This document shows, in pieces, positions 1 through 9,916 of a stretch of DNA of 64,000 nucleotides. The stretch is from Pseudofabraea citricarpa (taxonomy: Eukaryota > Ascomycota > Leotiomycetes > Helotiales > Dermateaceae), in the NCBI GenBank assembly GCA_029641185.1, contig JAPWGK010000002.1, positions 2,852,001 to 2,916,000 of the forward strand. Reading direction: 5' to 3'. The position numbers and the translations under genes were made by a program. Each line of letters opens with the position of its first letter. Positions within the stretch are counted from its first letter, which is position 1. The notes below the pieces were generated by a model. That model was not told where the DNA came from, made no database searches, and saw only the letters and a list, made by a program, of their open reading frames with translations.

Positions 1-101
1 CTCTCAATAATCCGCTTCTTCTCATCTTCGAACTTCTCTGCCCTAGTCATGCCATTGCTACCACCGGCCCCGCCAGATCCATTGCGAGCTGAACCCTCCA
101 T
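1..101 (-). CDS. SEC3: Probable exocyst subunit Sec3, N-terminal 33 codons only (runs off the left edge)
   Basis: On the minus strand an ATG at 101 opens a frame that continues to the window edge without a stop. It encodes a Gly/Ser-rich start followed by NGMTRAEKFEDEKKRIIE. The segment RAEKFEDEKKRIIES resembles the conserved N-terminal stretch of fungal Sec3, the exocyst subunit that helps tether secretory vesicles to the plasma membrane at growth sites; this is recognition from memory of the family. Only about 33 codons are visible, so no domain can be confirmed. It is divergent from the SRP40-like gene, with about 645 bp between the start codons. Confidence 0.62.
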   Translation of the reverse strand, partial: MEGSARNGSGGAGGSNGMTRAEKFEDEKKRIIE

Positions 102-746
102 TTCGCGGAGCCACGTCAATCCGGGGATGCAGCTTGGATGGTCCCTCTGAGCATCTAAGTATTCGCGCGGTTGGTCTCTTGGTCCTGGTACTGGCGGTCG
201 TTACTCATCGCTCTAGAGCATCCAGGGAAGTCAGTAGGTGAAATGGTTCCTGGGCAATGTACAAGTATGGTTGTAGTCCTTAGACTGAAGCGAGAGAGCT
301 TCCTGACAGCCCAGAATGCCAAGACGCGCTTAAACGGATGATCATGTCACCGTGTATGCGAAAATGCGAGTCCCCACGTGAATTCAAAGCATTCCAAGTA
401 CCACAAAACTAGTCTAGGTTGCTTCTGGAGATGGCCAAACCAGCACTGATTGCAGCTGATTCTAATAGCCACGAGCTTCTTTGTATGAAGGGCACACACT
501 ATGTGTTCCATTAAAAGTTGGGGTGTTTGGCTTCTAAAGCACCATCCCTGCCCCCCTACGCGGCCGCCCGTATCTTGTGCTAGTCCAAATCCAGACTAGG
601 CTCTCTCCGTACCAGATCTTATCGGCGCGGAAAAATCGCATTCCACAAAAAAAAAGTTTTGTGGGCTTACTCGAGATAGCAGGCACAACTCTCTTGCTCA
701 TCAGCATCCACCACCTCAGCTCCAATTCATTGCTGAACGCTACAAG
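102..746. other. Divergent intergenic region between SEC3 and the SRP40-like gene
   Basis: This region must hold the promoters of both flanking genes. I see no convincing coding exon. Short frames that start at 577 read into the SRP40-like gene in another frame and look like overlaps, not genes. Confidence 0.7.
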
Positions 747-2183
747 ATGTCCAATCCAAATATGCAGAAGCTGGGCAAGCGCAAGAACCCTTCCGGCTCT
801 CAGCAGCCAAGCTGGCTCTTCCCCGGCGGTGCACAGTCTACGACCGCCGCTCCAGCACCCACTCCTGTCACAGCCCCAACCCCGACACCTGCACAACCAA
901 CTCAGACCAAGAAGCAAGAGAAGAAGGATAGGCAGCTTGCAAAGAAGCTTCTTGCGGGTGGAAGTGCTACCAAATCCGATAAGCCAACACCGCCAGCTCA
1001 ATTGCTCCAACTCGTTGAAGCATTCCTTACCGAACACCAGTTCACGAAAGCAAGCCGTGCTCTTGCCACTGAAGCGAATATTTCGAAAAACTCAATCGTA
1101 TCAGCGGGAGAAACATCATTGACTGTAATCTACGAGGAGTGGCAGAAGGGCGCTACCAAGAACACCAAGATGCAGTCAAAGAAGACAGAGGACAAGAGCA
1201 CCAGCGAAAGTGATAGCTCAAGCTCAAGCTCAAGCAGTGACGATAGCGATGTTGAGATGGAGGATGCACCGCCTGCAAAGAAGAAGAAGGTAGTCGTCAA
1301 GAAGGCTGCTTCCATTCCATCTTCTGCTTCGTCTTCATCTTCTGCCTCGTCCAGCAGCTCTGAAAGCGACGCGGATGACGAGAATGAAGCTCCAGTTGTA
1401 AAGAAGTCACCGCCTAAATCCAAGGCAAACCCATTGAAGCGAAAGGCATCATCCAGCAGCGAGTCATCTTCATCGTCTGCTGGCTCTGATTCTAGCTCAG
1501 AAGACGAAGCACCAAAGTCAAAGAAAGCTAAGACTGCAGCCGCATCTTCTGACAGCAGTAGCGATTCGAGCTCAGAGAGTTCTTCATCTTCATCTGATTC
1601 GGATTCGGATTCCAGCTCCGAAGAACCAAAGAAGGCCAACAAATCCGACTCAAGCTCATCTGAAAGTGATTCATCTTCAGATTCATCCTCTTCCGACTCA
1701 GACGCAGACTCAGACTCCTCAACACAATCTCTGGCAAAGAAGACCCCTCTCCCTGATTCAGATTACGACTCTTCAGACTCCGATAGTGAAGATGAAGCTG
1801 ATAAGCCAACTGCAAGCGACACAAGCGCCACTCTGTCCAAGAAAAGCGCTTCTCCATCATCCTCATCCAGTGATTCAGAGACCGGTACCAAGAAAACAAA
1901 GTCAAAGGACCTCGAGCTGTCACCCCCGCTACCACCTACGCCAGTTATCAAAAAGAAGAAGACCATAGAGCCGTTCTCACGAATTTCCAAAGATATCAAA
2001 GTAGATGAGAGATTAGCTAGCAACGCCTATGTCCCGTATGATTATGCACAAAAGGCACACGAGGATCTGATTGTCACGAAGGGCAAGGGTTTTACCAAGG
2101 AAAAGAACAAGAAGAAGCGTGGAAGCTACCGCGGTGGTTTCATCGATGTCGACGGAAAGAAGGGTATTAAGTTTGAAGATTAA
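747..2183 (+). CDS. SRP40: LisH and SRP40 C-terminal domain protein (Srp40/Nopp140-like nucleolar phosphoprotein)
   Basis: This is a single-exon gene of 478 residues. After a Pro/Ala-rich N-terminus, residues about 85-112 (AQLLQLVEAFLTEHQFTKAS) form a LisH dimerisation motif. Residues about 150-390 are long acidic serine tracts alternating with lysine-rich clusters, as in Nopp140/Srp40, where they are casein kinase II substrates. Residues 408-478 carry the conserved SRP40 C-terminal domain, with PFSRISKDI, a central NAYVPYDYAQKA and a basic, glycine-rich end near YRGGFIDVDGKKGIKFED. Family members are nucleolar or shuttling chaperones for snoRNPs and Pol I transcription. The first ATG after the upstream stops is used; another in-frame ATG lies five codons later. 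The protein is longer than yeast Srp40 and has the LisH of the metazoan form. Confidence 0.9.
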   Translation: MSNPNMQKLGKRKNPSGSQQPSWLFPGGAQSTTAAPAPTPVTAPTPTPAQPTQTKKQEKKDRQLAKKLLAGGSATKSDKPTPPAQLLQLVEAFLTEHQFTKASRALATEANISKNSIVSAGETSLTVIYEEWQKGATKNTKMQSKKTEDKSTSESDSSSSSSSSDDSDVEMEDAPPAKKKKVVVKKAASIPSSASSSSSASSSSSESDADDENEAPVVKKSPPKSKANPLKRKASSSSESSSSSAGSDSSSEDEAPKSKKAKTAAASSDSSSDSSSESSSSSSDSDSDSSSEEPKKANKSDSSSSESDSSSDSSSSDSDADSDSSTQSLAKKTPLPDSDYDSSDSDSEDEADKPTASDTSATLSKKSASPSSSSSDSETGTKKTKSKDLELSPPLPPTPVIKKKKTIEPFSRISKDIKVDERLASNAYVPYDYAQKAHEDLIVTKGKGFTKEKNKKKRGSYRGGFIDVDGKKGIKFED

Positions 2184-3740
2184 AGGCTAGACCAACCATA
2201 ATAATGAGTTTCTTTATTAGAGAAGCCAGATTGTATTCTGTTTAGGCGTTGAGGTACAGGAAAAAACAGATTAAAGAGTTGACCTTAAATGGAGAATTAA
2301 AAAATCTATTACTCTGCCGTGGAATGAGCCTGTCGTGTATCGACATATCGGTGAAGCGCATTTAACTCCTCTAGGTCAAGGCAGATCTCGAGGTCATCTC
2401 TTGGGTCAAAGAGTTAGCATGTTAAAGAACCACGAGAACGAGCCACTGACTCTTGCCGCCTAAATACCAGACAAGATGTGAAGACTCGGTGGATAAGACA
2501 GGAAAGTCATTAAACCATTGACTTCTTGGATCATGGGTCAATATATACACCGCCCCAAAGGTGGCTCCTCGACAGTACTAACCCTAAGCAAACCTCCCAC
2601 TTAGCCGGCGGTCAAGCGCTTAGTTCCAAGTTCCAAGCAGTCCTACGGAGGACTGAGCCTCCCATCACGACATGGCGATTTAACCGCCGCAGATTTCCCA
2701 CGACGATGCCTCCGTAGGCTCACTCGTAAATGAGCAGCTCTCACTCTCTCTCTTTTTTTTTTCGTCGTTGCCTGGCCCTGGCCCTGAGCCTCTTCTACTA
2801 ATCGAAGCTGGGTTACTTCACCGACCAGTGTTTGCTGCTAGATATGCGTAAAAAGCAGACAGAACCGTAGAGGTTTGGGAGGTGGCCGAGTTGAGCGAGC
2901 TGTGCCGCAAGAGCAGGAGTGTGAGAAAGAGTCAGAGTGAGAGTAAGCCAAGTGTCAGCATAAACGAGGTTACGGTGAGAGAGAGAGCTGTGTTTGTTTG
3001 TTTATTTATTTATTCAATGATTTAGGTATGGGTATAGGTATGGGAAGGTGAAAGTGACTCGGATGAGAATCGAACAAAGAAGCTTTTATATGGTTCTCCA
3101 AAGTTGTGTAACCATCAGCCCAAAGATATCTTGAAGGCGGCTGGCTGGCTGGCTGGAGAATCTGGCCGTTTGCAGGTTACCGAGGGGAGAAACGGCCGGA
3201 TTGAGGTACAGTGATCCTACCTACTTCTTTGAACAACCAAAACCGGTAACGTAGGATTGGGTCGCGTGAGACCTGTAGCCCTGGGATTAAAGAAGTGTAA
3301 AAGAGTTGGAGATTGTATTGTTTGTTGTGGCTGGTGTCGGCCTCTTTTCCACAGCCTGCTTACCACAACCAGGCGCGAGGAGATTTGACGAGCTCGGCAC
3401 CAGCCAATGACAAGATGCGACGACCTTGCAGCCGTGGCTGAGCACAAAGTGACATGACCAGGTACCAGGCAAACATGACAATCAGCATCATCCTCATCGC
3501 CCACTCAGCCTTAAAGCGACCTGGTGGACCAGCGTGGGGAAGATCCAAGTCCTCAATTCCTCCCCCCCCTTTCGCATGATGGCCACGAGCGGCCTTCCTT
3601 GCACCTGCGACGTCCGACTACAAGCGTAGGCGGACTTGAGGTCAGAATTTAACGTTTTGGAAGAGCCACAGAGCCACAGAGCCACGGAGCCAGGACCGGA
3701 CGATTGACACAGGCAATTATTAGCCGCTGTATGGGATGGA
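2184..3740. other. Intergenic region after the SRP40-like gene
   Basis: It holds the 3' region of the SRP40-like gene and the promoter of the adenosine deaminase gene, which are in the same orientation. I see only short simple repeats (a T run near 2752-2762, GTTT/ATTT repeats near 2993-3015, GGCT repeats near 3139-3154) and short frames without recognisable domains. Confidence 0.6.
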
Positions 3741-5938
3741 ATGGGTGCGCTTTGTTCCACCACCATCTATAAAGATGGGAACAAGGCTCGCCTCCCAGAG
3801 GAGCCAGATACCACAGAGGCTGAGAATAAGACCAGGACCAAGACCAGATCGCCGAATCACCTTTCAATCCCCAATCAGAACCAGAACCAGAACCAGAACC
3901 ACACGCAAAAGAGTAGGAGGCACTCATCATCTTCACGGCGACTCGTGCGCAAGATGCCACCAGCTGGAAGAATCATACCAATCATATCCTCAATCCAGCA
4001 CAACGTCACGAGCCAGGCTCAATTCCAAGATACAACATCGTACGAGCAAGCACGCAACGAATTGGTAGCGCGCGAGAAGGCACTCGCTTTTGATGCCGAA
4101 GCGCAGAAGCAGGCGACGGAATTAGAGCTCGAGGCGCAACGCATCGTGAAGCTGGTTCGGGACGTGGATTGGGAAACGCACTATGCCTCCAAGCCCGGCT
4201 GCGAATCGGGGAAGCGCACAGAGGGAGAGCATTTCCTTGGCAATGTCGACATCATCAATCGGACGGAATTGTTTAAGGTTTCGCAGGCCATGCCCAAGGG
4301 CGCGCATCTGCATGTTCACTTCAACGCTTGTCTGGAAGCTCGCTTCTTGATCTCGCACGCGAAGGACGTCGAGACTATGTATATCCGCAGCACCGAGAGC
4401 TTGAGCCCTTTCATGGCCGATAATACTGTCACCGAACCTCTGAGTAAGACTCGCATCTCATTCATGGTTCTCACAGAAAAAGACGCCATCGCAGAAAATG
4501 TCGCTACGGCAAAGAAACTTATTCAGTCGGGTGCCTTAGATTTGGCTGAAGCTCCAGCAAAACTTGGAAATATTTATTCTGCTGAATATGTCAGTAATTA
4601 CTGGCAGCCATACACTCAATTCTGGGGTGGTTTTCCAGGCGGCTATCAGGCATGTGAGGATTGGTTAGTGAGTAAATGTTTGATATCCGAGGAACAAGCA
4701 CATAATACGCGACAGACAACTAAAGGGTAAGAAGAAAAGAAAAAGCCATAATCTCTTTAAGCGGAAGAGAAAAGAAAAACGATCTCAGAATTAAAACAAC
4801 TAGCTAACACATTCTTCTTCTAGGATCTGGGAACAATTCAACTACCGCACACAATTCATGAAAGGGTTATTCAGCTACGAGTCGGCCTTCCGCGCATACA
4901 CGCGCGAGTGCATCTTCAACTTCTTCCACGACGGGATCAGCTACGCCGAGATCCGGCCCAACTTCATGGCGACGAATTCCGTCAAGACGAATTGCGGGTC
5001 CGGCAGCTACGACAACTTCAAGATTATGGCTATCATCAAGGAAGAAGCTGATGCGGCCATTGCTGAGATCCGAGCCGGTGGCCATTTCTTCGCCGGCGTC
5101 AAGGTCATCTACTGTCATCCGCGCGTCTTTAAACCATACCAGGTCGCTACGGCATTAGCCGAGTGTCTGGAGATCAAGAAAGTGTATCCAGATCTGCTGT
5201 GTGGTAATTTCCTCCCTCCTACTTCTCCCCCTGATGATCCGCTCACTTACATGAAAAATAGGTTTTGATCTTGTAGGCGAAGAGGATGCCGGCAACGAAC
5301 TGCATAATTTCACTTCTGAATTCCTCTCCTTCCAAGCATCATGCCGTGCCGCGAATGTCGAGATCCCCTTCCTCTTCCACTGCGGCGAGACGCTATCAAG
5401 CGGCGGCAAAGTCGACGGCAACCTGTACGACGCGATCCTACTGAATTCCAAACGGGTCGGGCACGGCTACGCACTGGCACGGCACCCGTTACTAATGGAT
5501 CTGTTCAAGCAAAAAGGCATAGCGATCGAGTGCTGCCCGATCTCGAACGAGGTCCTCGGACTGACATCGACCGCCGCAGGACACCATCTCAACCAGCTGC
5601 TCGCGAACGACGTGCCCTGCACGCTCAACAGCGACAACGGCACCTTCTACCGCAGCTCGCTGAGCCACGACTTCTACCAGGCCATGATCGGGAACGAGAA
5701 CATGACGCTGCTCGGCTGGAAGCAGCTCGCGAGGTGGAGTCTCGAGCACAGCTGTATGCCGCCGCACGAGAAGTCTCAGGCCGTGGAGAAGTGGGAGGAT
5801 GCGTGGTTGGTGTTCTTGAAGTTTGTTGTTCACACGTGGGGCAGGCAGAGTCGGTGGTCGGCGAGGGATAGCGTGATCGATGAGAGGATACGCAGGCCGG
5901 GCCATGTCTGGGATACTCAACCACCGCCTCGGCCTTGA
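3741..5938 (+). CDS. ADGF/CECR1-type adenosine deaminase
   Basis: The gene has three exons: 3741-4726, 4824-5203 and 5262-5938, giving 680 residues. The introns have GTAAGA...CTAAC...TAG and GTAATT...TAG ends, and joining them restores GIWEQFNYR and GFDLVGEEDAG, the latter typical of the family. The expected zinc-site and catalytic motifs are present in order: HLHVH (His191, His193), HCGET (His495, Glu498), RVGHGY (His523), CPISNEV and NSDNGTFY (Asp580). The enzyme hydrolyses adenosine or deoxyadenosine to inosine forms. Animal ADA2 is secreted, but I see no signal peptide here, so an intracellular role is likely. The first 70 residues are low-complexity (NQNQNQNQ). A second ATG at 3954 (Met72) may be the true start and would give about 609 residues. 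The residue after the metal Asp is Asn581, where classical ADA has a second Asp. Confidence 0.9.
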
Positions 5939-7506
5939 TTTCGTTTCCCTTCTTCTTTTCTTTTGGCCGCTTTCTTGGAGTAAATACGGCACGGTCTGGG
6001 ATGGGATGGCGTGGTCTTTTGTAGGCGTTTATCCTCACGGAACGGAACAGAACAGAACATAATCGGTTTGGGAGGATTCTCTGAAAGAGTCCTCGAAGCA
6101 ATAAAGTTCTTGCAGGCCAACAACCTGGTTATCTATCGCCTGGTATTGCCATTGGAATAGATCTGATGCGATATCCCTAGAGGGAATAGAGGGAATAGAG
6201 AGAGAGATGAAGAGAGATGAAGAGAGAGAGATGAAGAGAGATGAAGAGAGAAAAAGTAAGTAAATAAGAATAAAATAAAGAATAATCTGTACAAATCTAC
6301 TCTTATCCCTACCACCCTCACTCCTCATATCATATCACATCACATCATATCATATCATATCACCAAAAAGAACTTATCGCCGTTCCTTATCCCCCTGTCA
6401 CTAGACCCGGATGGAAGAATGAGATGCTTTTTTCCTTCTTCTCTTTGCTTCTTGTTGAAACTCGATCGAGATAGGCTAGGGCTAGGACTAGGACTGGGAC
6501 ATGGGATATGGGATCTGAAGGTACCACCCACGATATGGTATGGTCTAACCTACTGGTTTGGCATTCCTCTCCTCCTTAGTAGGGAGAGCTTATCTCAGCA
6601 GTGGGAGCAGTGGGAGCTGTGGTAGCTGTGGTAGTGAGAAGTAAGAAGTAAGTCTCGATTCTCGATTCTGCATGCTGGATCGATCCTAGATGCTAGGGAA
6701 CCAGTTCTCGGATCTCGACTTGCCTACTTCCTCGTTTTAGCCCAGGCTCAAGAGAGAGAGAGAGAGAGAAAAGAAAGAGGATATACGGCGCGGGTGCGTG
6801 CATGGTCGTGCGTACCTAGGTAACCTACCTACCTACCTAAGGAAGCAAAACACTACCAAAACCTTACGTATGAAAGTAATGTCTCCTCTCTCATTCATTC
6901 CTATTTATCAATTCATTCATTCTAAACACGGTTAAAGATTGATCTTTCAATCCTTCCCTCAGAAGGAGCGGGTGAGATATAGCAGGATCCCGCTTCAGTG
7001 TCTGCCCGCTGTTGAAATGCCAATCATGCATAATCCATAATCCATAATCCATTTATTGACTCTTCTCATGATCATCCGCGCAACGAGTCATCTCCCTCTC
7101 CCGATATTCCATCTATCTATCCATCTATTGTGCATACATGATCTCATCTCATCTCTCATCATATCGTTCATCTACCTAAGTAGCCATTAGAAAAAAATCG
7201 AAGGAAGAAAAATTGAAACCCCCCAAAAGAAAAGCCTAAGGAATCCCGATCCATGCGATAACAACCATAGCCAATAAGCCGAATCCAGTTCTCCCTCCCT
7301 TCCTCCCTTTCCCAGCTCCATTCTATGCATCTCACCAAACAAAACGCCTTGCCCGTCTTTGACGCACCGGAGGATAAAACAAAAGCCATGCAATGCAGAT
7401 AGGTCTCTTCGGATGAGTGAACGAGCTGGGTATATATAGTGCGCAGAAGTACCAAAACAAGCTTGAAAAAAACAACAAGTGAGAGGGCGAAGAGTAAGCA
7501 GGTCGT
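5939..7506. other. Convergent intergenic region with simple repeats
   Basis: It lies between the 3' ends of the adenosine deaminase gene and the minus-strand membrane-protein gene. It contains GA-rich, ATCAT-type, TACC-type and ATTC-type simple repeats. No frame shows a recognisable domain. Confidence 0.65.
6195..6252. repeat. GAGAGATGAA-type purine repeat
   Basis: Units of about 10-14 bp reading AGAGATGAAGAG recur several times. It is a purine-rich simple repeat in the 3' flank of the adenosine deaminase gene. Confidence 0.8.
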
Positions 7507-8968
7507 CTATTTCGTCGACGGCGGCGGGATCCCCGTCGCAGGAGCGTGCTGCTCAGCCGTGTCCTTGCCATGGCGCGCGGCCTGGCTCTGCTGCGAAGCA
7601 TCCGTCTCGCCCACGATCTGATCCTTCCTCGTGACGGCGCGCCAGCCCTTATTCTCGTTGATGATGTTGCTCTCGGCCTCCTGCAGCCAGTTCTCCCACT
7701 GAGGTGTGCTGGGAGCGGCGCCTGCTCGCGTCACCCATCCGATCTTGCCCGTCTCGCGGATCGCATACCAGAGAGTGCGCGTGTAGGAGGCTCGGCCAAA
7801 CTTGCCGCCCACCGTATCGTCATTCTCTTTGTCTTGGTGTGCTTTGCATGCGTCATCGGGTGTGATCTCCTTGCAGAGGTACGAGCTCAGGTCCCAGAAC
7901 TTCTTTTTGGGGATCAGCGATGTGAGCCAGTAGGCGCCGTTCAGAATGACATAGGCACTGCCGATTGCAGCCTGCATGGTCCAATTGCAATTACCTGGGT
8001 AGTGTTAGAGTGTGTAGATGAGGCATTCTGGGGGTACTTACCGAGTAGGACAACTGAGATCATAAGTAAGAAAGTTCCAGCACCGACTAGCATCCGGTAC
8101 ACGGAACGATTCTTGATGAAATAGTCACACTCTTCTGTGCCTGTGTATAACTCTCGGGCCACGTTCTCGTCGCACTTCACCACAATGAAAGCTCCTTCGC
8201 GGGTTCGAATAACCACGTCGCCTGCAGGCACCAGCACATTGGCTTTCCGGTCCATGAGAGCAGGCTGCCACCATGAAGCCAATCCAACAATCGAGGATAC
8301 CATCGAGATGGATCCAAGAGCCAATATTGCCGTGCCATCCTTCTCAAAGATGGCCCATATCACGAGTCCTATCGTCAAGAGAAATGAAAGCACAGAGAGA
8401 ATATTAAGCGGCGAAAGCTTTGCGGCCGGTACGTGTGGTTTTTTCTTCCCATCCTTGGTCATCCCGTTTATTCTCTCTTGGAAGGTTGACCTGCGACTCG
8501 GCGGCTGGAAATTGTCTCTCTCAGCCAAAGGAACGCCATTCAACTCGCCCTCGGGTAGTACCGGTCCTTTCGAACCTGGATCATTGTGTTTGATCTCGTA
8601 GACCTTGAAGGAGTACGAGGGAAGATCTTCGATCGAGTGTATGATATTGGGGAAGTAGTTCAGCGTGTCAACCTGGGTACCGTTATGAACACCCACGACC
8701 ACCGCATTGAACTGTGGCATGCGAGCAGGACGCGTCGGCTTGAGGAGGGCTTGTGGCGCGGGTATGATTCGCGGCAGGATACAGGTCCAGGACGAGGTGA
8801 CAGCCTGAACGTGTTCTTCCATAGAAGACTCGCCGATTACGGCGAGCAAAGAAACGATGTCCAGTTTCCATCCTGTGAATGCGTTAGTGAAATGTTACGC
8901 TCGAGGGTGTAAGGCTCTGCCGGACCATCTTCGTTGTTTCTGCCCACTGGCAACCAGCTGCTTGCCAT
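7507..8968 (-). CDS. Fungal four-helix membrane protein of unknown function
   Basis: Coding exons on the minus strand are 8872-8042 and 7994-7507, joined across an intron with GTAAGT and CCCAG ends that restores VVLLGNCNWTMQAAIG. A short first exon must come before 8872. The natural ATG at 8968 (MASSWLPVGRNNEDG) joins in frame either by a 53-nt intron (exon 8968-8926, donor GTCCGG, 453 residues) or by removing only 26 nt (exon to 8899, reading PAEPYTLERWKLDI, 462 residues). If neither is right, translation could start at Met 8822. The N-terminal half is soluble (MPQFNAVVVGVHNGTQVDTL). Hydrophobic stretches around LNILSVLSFLLTIGLVIWAI, ILALGSISMVSSIVGLA, MLVGAGTFLLMISVVLLG and AAIGSAYVILNGAYWLTSL suggest four membrane helices. 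I do not recognise a named family or function; it looks conserved rather than random. Confidence 0.8.
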
Positions 8969-9916
8969 ATTGAACAAGGCTGGCGAGAAAAATGTGCGGT
9001 TTGCGAGTTGTTGAAGTGTGCAATGGAGTTGAGAAGATGAAGAGAAGAAGACGGTGCCGCAGAAGAATCTGCAGGTTTAAGAGTGCCAGCTCATGGCTAC
9101 CTAGGTAGGTAGGTAGGGATGAAGCACAGAGGCTGAGGGAGAAAGAAGTCACAAGAAGACCTGGGGGCGCTGCGCCAAGAGCTCAAAATCCTCAGCCGCG
9201 CCGTTCGCTAACAGTACTGTACCAGACGTCTTTTCCAGGAACCCACACCCACTCTGATCTTCTGGGTCGCAATCATGGGCATGGTCAAAGCCGGTGTGGG
9301 GCCATCCCATCACACCCATCGTGCTCAGGTCTGTCTGCAGCGCACCGCTATTGCGTGCTGATCGCACAGATACGGGATCATGGGATTGTGGTGGGTTCAT
9401 CCACAGTGGTGGTGGGACGTCCCAGAAGTACAGACGAGCGGGCGAGCTGAGCTGAAGTTAAATTTCCCCAGAAAGCGGCAGCGGGTAGCTGGCTCGGCAC
9501 GCAGCTTCCGAGAGAGAGAGAGAGAGAGAGAGAACACTTGCACAATGCACAGCCGCCTTCTTGTTTGACTTTCACCACCACGTACAGTACCAACAAAACA
9601 GCCAAAAGCTTGTCACTCTTGACTCAACTTCAATCTTTCTGGGACGAGACTCATTTACTCTCGCTGGAAAATGACTGGATAATTTTATTCAATTAATATA
9701 CCACTCCAAGTTTTTAGCTAGTTGATTGATCGGATATTGTCTGTAATTATGGTAAATCTTGGTGGGAGCTGCGAGGAGGCGGCTATTAAGGCAGTAGATA
9801 GTAGTTTGCTGGTCCTGGTAGGGTGGCCAGGTCCGGTACTTTAACATTAGCTCTGTCTCGAGCTCAGATTGAAATGGCCTCTTGGGCCGAGTCGAGTTTT
9901 GAAGACTGCAAGAAGC
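8969..9916. other. Intergenic region between the membrane-protein gene and the YTH gene
   Basis: It is the promoter side of the minus-strand membrane-protein gene and the 3' side of the minus-strand YTH gene. It contains a TAGG repeat near 9098-9117 and a (GA) repeat near 9511-9533. No supported coding exon was seen. Confidence 0.65.

Noticed and set aside
1130..1935. Long minus-strand frames opposite the SRP40-like gene
   Set aside because: They are reverse translations of the serine/acidic repeats of the real gene.
4727..4823. Stop codon after KG in the adenosine deaminase gene as a truncation
   Set aside because: A 97-nt segment with GTAAGA, CTAAC and CTAG restores the conserved frame, so this is an intron.
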